Part shown: piece by piece, positions 1 to 6,841 of the stretch
Layout of the letters: each line of letters begins with the position of its first letter
How positions within the stretch are numbered: the first letter of the stretch is position 1
Source: Spirosoma pollinicola
Lineage (GTDB): Bacteria > Bacteroidota > Bacteroidia > Cytophagales > Spirosomataceae
Length of the DNA: 64,000 nt
Assembly (NCBI RefSeq): GCF_002831565.1
Contig: NZ_CP025096.1
Span: forward strand, 2,333,027-2,397,026
Reading direction: 5' to 3'
Notes under the pieces: generated by a model
The model's database searches: none
What the model was told of the DNA's origin: nothing
The model's input: the letters and a program-made list of their open reading frames with translations, nothing else
Translations under genes and position numbers: made by a program

Positions 1-25
1 ATTTTGGCCGAATTAAGCTTTTGAA

Positions 26-123
26 AAAATCGTTCACGAAAACGCTTCAATAATTGAACTACTAACCTGGGTAACCAACCTGCCAAGTCCGCTAACTTGT
101 GAACCTAAAATCGTTCACGAAAA
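26..123. repeat. 17-bp direct repeat pair
   Basis: The 17-mer AAAATCGTTCACGAAAA occurs at 26-42 and again at 107-123, with identical bases. The rest of 1-387 shows no convincing coding sequence. The repeat could be a pair of protein-binding sites or a chance duplication; nothing nearby decides this. Confidence 0.6.
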
Positions 124-387
124 GGTTGCCTTTTATGGACGCACGCTATGAAAAGTACAACTAGTTAACAAACTCAGATCGCCTGTTGCTTCAATCGTAA
201 TAACGGAAAAATTCTACTTTGAGCATTCGGTCAGTGCGGTGCTGGTACGAAGATCAACAAAGGCCTATTCGCTACTGTATTTCCTCAATTAACGGTTGTG
301 AATGCGTTGCCCCTTAACCAGTTTAGATACTTTAATTTAATCCAGCTTTACTCCCTGTAAATTCCAGGTAACCGACTTACCCCTACA

Positions 388-417
388 CAAAAAGAACAGG
401 CTTTGGCGGCCTGTTCT
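388..417 (-). terminator. Rho-independent terminator of the cold-shock gene
   Basis: AGAACAGGC (393-401) pairs with GCCTGTTCT (409-417) around a 7-nt loop. On the minus strand the hairpin is followed by a run of T. It lies 33 bases downstream of the cold-shock stop codon. Confidence 0.8.
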
Positions 418-450
418 CCCCTTGACTGCCTTCTGACCGACCCAATGGCC

Positions 451-642
451 TTAGGTGCGTTTGACGTTGACCGCATTCAAGCCCTTCTTACCCTGCTCGA
501 CATTGTAGGTTACTTTGTCGTTTTCCCGAAGTTCTTCGCTGGTCGCTGAAATGTGCACAAACACATCCTCACCCCCGTCGTCGGGTTTAATAAAGCCGAA
601 GCCTTTACTCTCATTGAAAAATTTGACACTCCCTGTTGGCAT
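451..642 (-). CDS. Cold-shock domain protein (CspA family)
   Basis: A 63-residue single cold-shock domain protein. The start at 642 gives [18 protein letters not shown], the normal family N-terminus; the frame stays open 15 codons further upstream, but those residues are not cold-shock-like. RNP1-type KGFGFI and RNP2-type VFVH motifs are both visible. Family members bind single-stranded RNA and DNA and melt RNA structure in the cytoplasm, often during cold adaptation. It is transcribed alone, with a strong terminator at 388-417. The roughly 380 bases upstream (643-1027) hold no other gene; a long leader would fit the thermosensitive 5' UTR known for some csp genes, but I did not establish a structure. 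Confidence 0.93.
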   Translation of the reverse strand: MPTGSVKFFNESKGFGFIKPDDGGEDVFVHISATSEELRENDKVTYNVEQGKKGLNAVNVKRT

Positions 643-1027
643 TGTAATACGGTTAAAGTTTGGCTCAAGGACGCCAGAAGTGGCCAACTTACCAAACAGG
701 GTTATTGACTGGTAGGCTTCTGATAGCGTGTTTGCCTAGTAGCCTGGTTCTTTCGTGGCCTTTAAGGTCTGACTAATTTTGGATGAAAAGTCGTTAAAGT
801 AGGCTATGCAGCAAAATGATTACAGAATTGTAAATTGTACAATTCTTAGTCAAGTTGCATATGATATCTTATGTTAAGAAACTATTCTAAGAAATGACTC
901 CTAACCCGAGGTGATAAAACAGGGTAAAATAAGCGCCCTAAAATGAGCTAGGTTACCACGCGACAGAGCCGCAACAAAGTAGTAGATTTGCGGCCACAAA
1001 ACCCCCTTAAGCGGGGCTGATAAGGTG
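643..1027. other. Intergenic region between csp and a small hypothetical gene
   Basis: No convincing ORF. It holds the divergent upstream regions of the cold-shock gene (minus) and the small gene at 1028 (plus). The middle (about 780-880) is AT-rich and suits promoters, but I could not assign a specific box. Confidence 0.5.
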
Positions 1028-1303
1028 ATGGAAAAAGAACTTGGAGCCAAAAATTTAGTACAGTTTCGCCTAACGGGTACACCCGACGGGAACCTACTGG
1101 TGAGCTTCTACCAGCTGGATGTCTTTAACGAGAAAGCCGTCAACTGGCATATTGCCGGGCTGTTAGTGGAGAACAAGCTAGGCGCTCGTGTGCTTTATGA
1201 GGGGAATTTGTCAAACAATACCGCTTATCAAACGGCGGTCCATAATCTTTTGGAGCGGGTGAATGTGTACGTTAATTGCGTCCGGATCGAGATAGTAAAA
1301 TAG
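1028..1303 (+). CDS. Hypothetical protein, 91 aa
   Basis: A small cytoplasmic-looking protein with no signal peptide or membrane segment and no family I recognise. It has an alternating beta/alpha feel (LVQFRLTGTPDGNLLVSFYQLD, then a C-terminal helix). I chose ATG at 1028; a GTG one codon earlier (1025) is equally possible. It appears monocistronic. The codon use resembles the neighbouring genes, which supports it being real. Confidence 0.6.
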   Translation: MEKELGAKNLVQFRLTGTPDGNLLVSFYQLDVFNEKAVNWHIAGLLVENKLGARVLYEGNLSNNTAYQTAVHNLLERVNVYVNCVRIEIVK

Positions 1304-1449
1304 CGGCTTTTCGGTATTTGGTTAACATAATTGCACTTATACAACAAATTAGATTATGGAGAAAATAGTTGCTAGTGACTACAGAAGCCTTAAACTCGCC
1401 TATGTTGAGGTCAAATTACACCGCTTCGACTAAACCCCGCTGACACAGT

Positions 1450-1701
1450 TCAGCGAGCACTCCCAGGGTACAAGCCAATGCTATTGCAAAAAGAAACAAG
1501 CTCATCAATTAAACGAGTTAATGATGAGCCCAGATCTAATCTGTCTCTCAAATGCAAAAGATAGGATGTACTTCTAAGTAGTAGTTCAGTGCTAGTAAAA
1601 CTATAATCGATTATTTCTTGCAGATTTTGGGATTCTTTTTCATCTATTAACTCAAGCTGAAAGATTATTGAGTCAAGCACCTCTAAATAATTCATAATCA
1701 T
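1450..1701 (-). CDS. Hypothetical protein, 83 aa
   Basis: A small, largely helical, Leu-rich protein with no recognisable domain, starting MIMNYLEVLDSI. It is the most AT-rich of the first group of genes. The 24-bp motif TCTGTTGTATAA-N6-TTATGT lies about 76 bases upstream of its start (1777-1800), the same motif that precedes the next two minus-strand genes, which suggests shared expression signals. Confidence 0.5.
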   Translation of the reverse strand: MIMNYLEVLDSIIFQLELIDEKESQNLQEIIDYSFTSTELLLRSTSYLLHLRDRLDLGSSLTRLIDELVSFCNSIGLYPGSAR

Positions 1702-1776
1702 ATCATAACAAGATTACAGTATGACTCTTAGAAATGTACAAGCCAGGTTATATAGGAAGTTTGTACGTTTCTACAA

Positions 1777-1800
1777 TCTGTTGTATAACTAACTTTATGT
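1777..1800 (-). promoter_or_regulatory. Shared upstream motif, copy 1
   Basis: TCTGTTGTATAA-N6-TTATGT on the plus strand; read on the minus strand it is ACATAA-N6-TTATACAACAGA. Near-identical 24-bp copies sit at 2477-2500 and 3054-3077, each just upstream of a minus-strand gene. The halves are partly palindromic. It may be a promoter or operator. Confidence 0.5.
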
Positions 1801-1870
1801 AAAGGGAATAAAGCTAGAAAGAAGTATCTATTACTAGCAATGCTGCTCTTGGTTTTATTACAATCACAAA

Positions 1871-2425
1871 CTATTGCTTTACACGTTGATAAGTGCTTAT
1901 CGTTGGAATGGTTTTCCAACCGGATTTTGTGTTGTAGGTTCGCTCAACTCCATCTATCCTAAATTCATCTGCGTTTGTGTAAGTCAGTGGGTAAGCTTTT
2001 GTTTGGGACTCGTCGGTTAGGCTAATCTGGGTTCGATTCTCGTTGACATCAAAAAACAGAGTCCGTCCGTTGACCACGTATTGGGCCGTATTACCATTTG
2101 CCTGAGTAGCGGGATATGTACGAATATAGCCATCCGAAAATACCCTTTTTTGAGTCAGCCAGTTCACCTTCAATTGAGCAATTACGTAGGCATGGTCTGG
2201 TATCTCGATCATTAGATCGGTCGATGCTACTCCATCTAAGTTAGCATCGATAGGTTCCGATGTTTTGATACTGCTCAGCTTCCAAGTACCTGTGAACTGT
2301 TGATCAATCAACTGATCATGCTGATTACGGCCACCAACTTGTGGCTGTAGTTGGGTTTCGTTTTTTCCACAGCTAGTCATCACTGAAGCCACAAGTCCAA
2401 TCCAAAGAATGCATTTACATTTCAT
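1871..2425 (-). CDS. Hypothetical lipoprotein, 184 aa
   Basis: The N-terminus has lysines, a hydrophobic stretch and a lipobox ending in TSC at about residues 17-19, so it should be exported and lipid-anchored. The mature part is beta-rich, with TGTWKLSSIKTSEPI near residue 45, a pattern seen in lipocalin-like proteins of Bacteroidota. The substrate is unknown. The start at 2425 is set by the signal peptide. It is preceded at 2477-2500 by the shared 24-bp motif. Confidence 0.75.
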   Translation of the reverse strand: MKCKCILWIGLVASVMTSCGKNETQLQPQVGGRNQHDQLIDQQFTGTWKLSSIKTSEPIDANLDGVASTDLMIEIPDHAYVIAQLKVNWLTQKRVFSDGYIRTYPATQANGNTAQYVVNGRTLFFDVNENRTQISLTDESQTKAYPLTYTNADEFRIDGVERTYNTKSGWKTIPTISTYQRVKQ

Positions 2426-2476
2426 AGAAAAGCTTCGTTGAGAGTATGTATTAGGTAACGCATTGAAGGCTTAAAG

Positions 2477-2500
2477 TCTGTTGTATAAGTGGCATTATGT
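2477..2500 (-). promoter_or_regulatory. Shared upstream motif, copy 2
   Basis: Second copy of TCTGTTGTATAA-N6-TTATGT, 52 bases upstream of the lipoprotein start. Eighteen of the 24 positions are fixed in all three copies; the six central bases differ, which is what a bipartite binding site looks like. Confidence 0.5.
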
Positions 2501-2513
2501 AAACCCAGCTGGT

Positions 2514-3041
2514 CTAATCCTTTACTACTACATCCCCTTTTCCATTGAAAGTAGAGTGCCAGTGTTCATCATAAATAGAATGGTAAAAGATAATAGCTCG
2601 TATGTTAGGTAACGCCTTTCGAAATAAAGCGTTATCTGTTTGTCCATTCACGGTTATCCAATTCAAGCTTTGCCCTTGTGAGATGACAAAGCCTTTCTCA
2701 AGCGCCGTTTGATACCAAGACATGCCGTCCCGCCCTCGTTGTTGCTCTTCAGACAAGGCCTGCACCACAGCCGTTGGCGAGCGATAGAGGCGGCCTTTAT
2801 AAAAGACTTGCACGCTGTCAATTATAGCCGGACCGATGCCTGAATTCGCAATGGTGATACTTGAGAGTCCGTTTTCATCCACAATCTCATTAGCGATCAA
2901 ATAAGGCCAGACTGAATTGAGCTGTTGTTCTCTAGTAAGCTTCGTTTGGTAGAGAGTAACTATTAACGCACAAATACTAGTGAATGTAGCGGCAATAGCA
3001 ATAATTGTGTCGGTACTAATGGGCTTTCTACGGATAGCCAT
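2514..3041 (-). CDS. Hypothetical single-pass membrane protein, 175 aa
   Basis: Residues about 10-30 form one hydrophobic segment (IIAIAATFTSICALIVTLYQ) after a positively charged start, so this is likely an N-terminal membrane anchor with the rest in one compartment. The soluble part has ITIANSGIGPAIIDSV, a motif common in proteins of this layout whose role is unknown. It follows the same orientation as its two neighbours, with the shared 24-bp motif 13 bases before its start (3054-3077). Confidence 0.7.
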   Translation of the reverse strand: MAIRRKPISTDTIIAIAATFTSICALIVTLYQTKLTREQQLNSVWPYLIANEIVDENGLSSITIANSGIGPAIIDSVQVFYKGRLYRSPTAVVQALSEEQQRGRDGMSWYQTALEKGFVISQGQSLNWITVNGQTDNALFRKALPNIRAIIFYHSIYDEHWHSTFNGKGDVVVKD

Positions 3042-3053
3042 AAAAGACGCTTT

Positions 3054-3077
3054 TCTGTTGTATAATCTACATTATGT
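3054..3077 (-). promoter_or_regulatory. Shared upstream motif, copy 3
   Basis: Third copy of TCTGTTGTATAA-N6-TTATGT, ending 13 bases before the ATG at 3041. At this distance it could overlap a transcription start region. Confidence 0.5.
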
Positions 3078-3091
3078 TTTGTAATACAGGT

Positions 3092-3120
3092 TGTAAGACA
3101 AAATTGCTGTCTGTCTTACA
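3092..3120 (-). terminator. Hairpin downstream of the 197-aa gene
   Basis: TGTAAGACA (3092-3100) pairs perfectly with TGTCTTACA (3112-3120). A second GTAAGACAA follows at about 3124, allowing an alternative fold. It lies 20 bases past the stop of the gene at 3141-3734 and probably ends its transcript. Confidence 0.55.
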
Positions 3121-3140
3121 CCTGTAAGACAACCGTTTTT

Positions 3141-3734
3141 TTAGAACTTTATCGCGTTTTCTAACTGATCCGCTTCCTGGCGTAAATAGTCTCTTCTTTC
3201 TAGATCGTCTTCCATTTTCAGTTGTTGATGAAGAATTAAGTAGCGAGCTTTTCGGGTGGTAAAGGGTTCGCTGACCATAAACTCCTCTAACCACTGACTA
3301 AAATCAAGCAACTCGGATTGCTGATGGGAGTAGGTGAAATAGTCCGTGAAACCAGCTTGAGCCAGATTTGACCATTCGTATATGGGGAGTGGTTGAATGG
3401 GATGGCCAAAGTACTTATCGAATAGATACGTATTGGCACAGAAGGTCTGCCAGATTTTTGCTTTCGCTTCAGCAAACTTACCGGCTTTAAAGAGCAGCAC
3501 CGCCCATTCAAACAGGAAGTCTGGAAAGACAATGTCGTCGGGAAAGGTTTTGGCGAACCAGCGGGTATAAACTAATCCCCCTTTGTAATCGGCCAGCTGG
3601 ATGTAGTAGCGGGTGGGTAAATACCGCAGTCCACGGGAGTCATCATAGCCGCCAAATGTTCGTTTTTCGGCCGCTAAAGCCCGTTTGATATCGGCTATTT
3701 TTTTGATCAGCCGCTGGGTTTGCTTTGGCGTCAT
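3141..3734 (-). CDS. Hypothetical protein, 197 aa
   Basis: A cytoplasmic-looking helical protein with no signal peptide, starting MTPKQTQRLIKKIADIKRAL. The middle (FEWAVLLFKAGKFAEAKAKI) resembles a single TPR-like helical pair. I do not recognise the family. The start is set by the charged helical N-terminus; no alternative Met fits better. It appears to be its own transcription unit, with a hairpin terminator at 3092-3120. Confidence 0.65.
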   Translation of the reverse strand: MTPKQTQRLIKKIADIKRALAAEKRTFGGYDDSRGLRYLPTRYYIQLADYKGGLVYTRWFAKTFPDDIVFPDFLFEWAVLLFKAGKFAEAKAKIWQTFCANTYLFDKYFGHPIQPLPIYEWSNLAQAGFTDYFTYSHQQSELLDFSQWLEEFMVSEPFTTRKARYLILHQQLKMEDDLERRDYLRQEADQLENAIKF

Positions 3735-4097
3735 GGTTCGTAGCTGGTACCTGGGGTGATGTAAAATCAGGATCTAATATAGATGTAATCTCACGAGTCG
3801 ACAAAGAGAGTCCACGAATCGGTAAGTCTGAAAACCCTTATGTATGCCTAAATCTATTCTTAAAATAATTATAGTTTTACATTTAAAAAGGCGTTGCTAA
3901 TTACAAGCCATTTCGCACTAAAGTACAAATTTGCCTTTTCTTAGTTTCGTACAGGAAAAGGCTTCTTTAACGAATCGCATTTTATAGCCTGAGACCGATA
4001 GTTAGACTATCAGTATATGGCGCGACTAGTCCTTTCTTTAGGCTATCTCCTGAAGATAAATCATTACAAAGCCGACGTACGATTCCATAGAAAATAG
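3735..4097. other. Intergenic stretch, nothing recognised
   Basis: AT-rich in the centre (about 3840-3960). I see no ORF, RNA gene or repeat here that I can support. Confidence 0.5.
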
Positions 4098-4250
4098 CTA
4101 GTCTCCGTTGGGAGTAAATACGTCCTCCTTCGTCTCTTGACTAGCCTGCTCCACAGTTTCTACAAACTCCTCCATTGAAACCGTGTGTATATAGGGGTCA
4201 TCAAGTTCTTCATCCGCATCCGGGGTGAATGGTTGTTTATATATATTCAT
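4098..4250 (-). CDS. Small acidic hypothetical protein, 50 aa
   Basis: An open frame from ATG at 4250 to TAG at 4098 encodes 50 residues, starting MNIYKQPFTPDADEELDDPY. It is very acidic (many Asp and Glu, with an EEFVETVEQ helix) and its codons look like those of neighbouring genes. No domain is recognised. It is divergent from the recombinase pair that begins at 4474. Confidence 0.5.
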   Translation of the reverse strand: MNIYKQPFTPDADEELDDPYIHTVSMEEFVETVEQASQETKEDVFTPNGD

Positions 4251-4473
4251 ACCGGCAAGCTAGTCTTTTTGGCCTGGCTGAAGTAGCAACGACCTAAAGT
4301 TTTACAATTTGTAGTTCATTTTACATAAACTGTGACAAAACGAGCTTTGCTGCCAAGCTGTCAGTCAGCTACTACATGATAGATTTATCGTAACAAAGCC
4401 ATGACGGACGTTATGGGCTTGTTACTTTTGCCCTTTTTGCCTATATTTAAGGGAACAAAATCAACAATTCGAG

Positions 4474-4857
4474 ATGGATGCTGAGGTGGCCAAACGGGTC
4501 GTCTATCAACTGGCCTTTAACTGGGTTCAACTCAACTTGCCCACTGACCGACTAACCTATACCGATTACATTAATGCCATCGGAGGGCTTCAAGTCATCA
4601 CCGATGACCCGACTCGAACGAAGGCTATTTTTTCGGCAATACTGGACCAAGCTAACGAGTTGGGCTACTCCTCCGAATGGGTAGAGGTAGAACTAAAGTT
4701 TGAAGCGCAGGCCGAAGCCGTGGGTGATCGGGCGAAATGGCTACGACTGGACGTGGCGGCTCGGGAAGCCAGTGATGAGTCGCTCGATTTGTACAATCTT
4801 CGAGTGAGCCGATTTATTTCCAAACCTGGTAGTAATGGCAAAGAAAGCAACGATTGA
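4474..4857 (+). CDS. Hypothetical protein, 127 aa, coupled to a serine recombinase
   Basis: A soluble helical protein of unknown function. Its last 23 bases overlap the start of the serine recombinase at 4835 in another frame, so the two are very likely translated together. It could be a small accessory or regulatory partner of the recombinase, but no motif shows this. The N-terminus (MDAEVAKRVVYQLAFNWVQL) has no signal peptide. Confidence 0.7.
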   Translation: MDAEVAKRVVYQLAFNWVQLNLPTDRLTYTDYINAIGGLQVITDDPTRTKAIFSAILDQANELGYSSEWVEVELKFEAQAEAVGDRAKWLRLDVAAREASDESLDLYNLRVSRFISKPGSNGKESND

Positions 4858-5557
4858 CAATAGGCCACTCGAACAGGATGTCCACAAAAAGTACGTACTT
4901 TACTTTCGGGTATCGACCAAGAAGCAGGGTGAATCAGGGCTGGGTCTGGAAGCTCAGCGAGCCTACATTGACTACTTTTACAAAGACAAACGTATTCTGG
5001 CCGAATTCACCGAAATCCGGAGTGGAAAAACCATTCATAAACGCCCGGAACTTCAAAAGGCCATTGCCCTATGCAAAAGGGAGGGGGCTACCTTGGTGGT
5101 CGCCAAGATAGACCGGCTAAGCCGGAATACCGAAAATGCGCTCCATATCTATAAGGAGTTAGGCGAGCGTCTGGAAAGCTGTGATATACCAAATCTGGAT
5201 AAATTCACACTGACGCTGTTCATGGCCATCGCCGATCGGGAACGGGTACTCATTAGCATTCGGACCCAGCAGGCCGTTGAGGCCCGTCGTGTTCGGGTAG
5301 GCGAGTGGCGAGTCGGTGGGGCCAATGCCAAAAAGGCGGCGGCTGGATTGAGAGGGGCTCAACTGTCCAGGGAACTGGCCGAGGAGAATGAAAATAGCCG
5401 TCGGGCATCGGCCTTCATCAATATGCTTCGATCAACAGGTAAGACCTATGAACAAATTGCCGAACAACTAAATCTAGCTGGCTTTAGAACACCACGCGGT
5501 TCAAATTTTCATAAGATGCAGGTTCAGCGGCTTATTAAGCGAATCGAATCCAATTAA
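4835..5557 (+). CDS. Serine recombinase (resolvase/invertase family), 240 aa
   Basis: Residues about 20-150 form a resolvase catalytic domain: YVLYFRVSTKKQGESGLGLE carries the nucleophilic Ser of the RVST motif, followed by KIDRLSRN. The C-terminal half (about 160-240) ends in a helix-turn-helix-like segment (TYEQIAEQLNLAGFRTPRG) typical of the Recombinase domain. Such enzymes cut and rejoin DNA through a phosphoserine link. At 240 aa it is between small resolvases and large integrases. No matching mobile element or cognate site is obvious around it. A strong terminator follows at 5560-5585. Confidence 0.9.
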   Translation: MAKKATIDNRPLEQDVHKKYVLYFRVSTKKQGESGLGLEAQRAYIDYFYKDKRILAEFTEIRSGKTIHKRPELQKAIALCKREGATLVVAKIDRLSRNTENALHIYKELGERLESCDIPNLDKFTLTLFMAIADRERVLISIRTQQAVEARRVRVGEWRVGGANAKKAAAGLRGAQLSRELAEENENSRRASAFINMLRSTGKTYEQIAEQLNLAGFRTPRGSNFHKMQVQRLIKRIESN

Positions 5558-5559
5558 AA

Positions 5560-5585
5560 CGGCCAACTCAATGTTGAGTTAGCCG
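5560..5585 (+). terminator. Terminator after the serine recombinase
   Basis: CGGCcAACTCAA pairs with TTGAGTTaGCCG around a 2-base loop, starting 3 bases after the stop codon. There is no long T-run after it. Confidence 0.65.
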
Positions 5586-5623
5586 ACAGTAGGAGAGATC
5601 AAGGGCGAAACTAATAGCAAATG

Positions 5624-5866
5624 CTAGTTCCGCTTCTCGCGCTTCATATAGGTAGAGGCTCCTGTGCCTCGTCGGGCTCCCATTTTATGCAGCTGTTGGG
5701 CATCAGCTTGTGATACGATCTGTAAAGCAGAATATTCCGTTTTACCGGTAATCAAGGGAAAGCCGGCTACTCGCTGAGCAGCTGAACAATGGACGCAGGT
5801 TTTGGCCGTTGGCAGCGCCTTCAGACGAGCTTCAGGAATCGAATTACCGCACTTAATACAGTACAT
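5624..5866 (-). CDS. DksA/TraR-family zinc-finger protein, 80 aa
   Basis: The first 30 residues contain CIKCG-N-SIPEARLKALPTA then CVHC, an exact DksA/TraR C4 zinc-finger layout (C-x2-C ... C-x2-C with the IPEARL core). Family members bind RNA polymerase through its secondary channel and modulate transcription. Here the long coiled coil that carries DksA activity is missing, leaving only the finger and a short basic tail (TYMKREKRN). It is therefore more like the small TraR/YbiI group. It is convergent with the recombinase. Confidence 0.85.
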   Translation of the reverse strand: MYCIKCGNSIPEARLKALPTAKTCVHCSAAQRVAGFPLITGKTEYSALQIVSQADAQQLHKMGARRGTGASTYMKREKRN

Positions 5867-6215
5867 AGAATGGGTATCTGGTAGCTACTAATATAACCCT
5901 AAATGGAGCTGGATAGTGCCTTTATCTGTTTAATAAAACTAGTTATTTTTTATATTTAAAAAGCTGATTTACAGATGTTTACTTCTTATTTCTCCAATTA
6001 ATTTTCTAAGATGGCATAGGCTAATAATTTAGCCAGTCAAAGTGAGTTTATGCTCCGAAAAAGGGAGTTGCCTGGTAACAATAACCCTATACGACTCACT
6101 CATGGTCAGCCGATTCAGATTTGCCAAACTGCGAGTTAATACCCGTCAGCCGAACCCTAGTTAGGCTAAACTATGTAGGCTGAGATGGGTTAGCGTGACT
6201 AAAAACAGCCTGATA

Positions 6216-6302
6216 ATGAACTCGAACAAACCAACCCCCACTCCGTCAACTCCTGCCCAGCCACCTAGACCCAAACGTCCCCGTATAAAAAAGACGCCAT
6301 AA
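6216..6302 (+). CDS. Possible Pro/Lys-rich microprotein, 28 aa
   Basis: ATG at 6216 to TAA at 6302. The peptide is rich in Thr, Pro and basic residues (TPTPSTPAQPPRPKRPRIKK). Its unusual composition could mean a real small gene, but length alone gives no statistical support. Confidence 0.25.
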   Translation: MNSNKPTPTPSTPAQPPRPKRPRIKKTP

Positions 6303-6432
6303 AGCCTACATTGGTCAATACAGGTTAGTTATGGTGAAAAAGATGGTGGCGTCCGAGCGGATAATTCACGGTCCCGCACTGGCCCGTCCGGGGAGTCGGT
6401 ACCGGCTGGTGCCGTCATTTGGAAGGAAAATG

Positions 6433-6510
6433 AGTCTCACAAACTCAGCTAAAACGTGAGACTTTTGGTTTGATTCGTGAGATGACTTTATGAGACTTTA
6501 TCTCATAAAG
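6433..6510. other. Tandem hairpins rich in GAGAC/GTCTC
   Basis: AGTCTCAC (6433-6440) pairs with GTGAGACT (6456-6463), followed by T4 on the plus strand. CTTTATGAGA (6486-6495) pairs perfectly with TCTCATAAAG (6501-6510) around a 5-nt loop. The GAGAC core is shared with the dispersed intergenic repeat. They could be terminators or part of a small RNA. Confidence 0.5.
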
Positions 6511-6841
6511 TAAGAGCTTGCCTGGGCTAGAACTGTCTTCATCTCAAAAATAGGGCGTTATTTGAAACACTTTTAAGGGTATATGTATATTCGAACAACA
6601 AGCCGACGGTCTACTACGGAGCACCGGTTGCCGATAGACTCTGCCCACTCCGATAGGCCTCTTGCACCAGAAAAGTAGATAGAGTGTCTAAAGAGAAGCA
6701 AGGTGTGCTAAATAACCACTTGGTTTTTCACTACGTCCGTTTTAATGCGGGTTGCAACTACCAAAGTGGGCCACCGTTCGGTTCCCCGCCGGGACGCGGT
6801 CAGATAGCAAAAGGGTTCCGAGTCAGCCTGTTTTAAGGATA

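Larger units (their letters stand above)
5867..6841. other. 975-bp gap with hairpins and only tiny ORFs
   Basis: There is no gene above 60 codons. Two short open frames exist: 6216-6302 (28 aa, Pro- and Lys-rich) and 6331-6459 (42 aa). Two strong hairpins lie at 6433-6463 and 6486-6510. The piece at about 6530-6565 resembles the tail of the dispersed TCTCA/TGAGACG repeat. The region is also the 3' side of the minus-strand histidine kinase. Confidence 0.5.

Noticed and set aside
515..715. Open frames on the strand opposite the cold-shock gene
   Set aside because: They are shadows of the conserved cold-shock protein and have no protein-like features.
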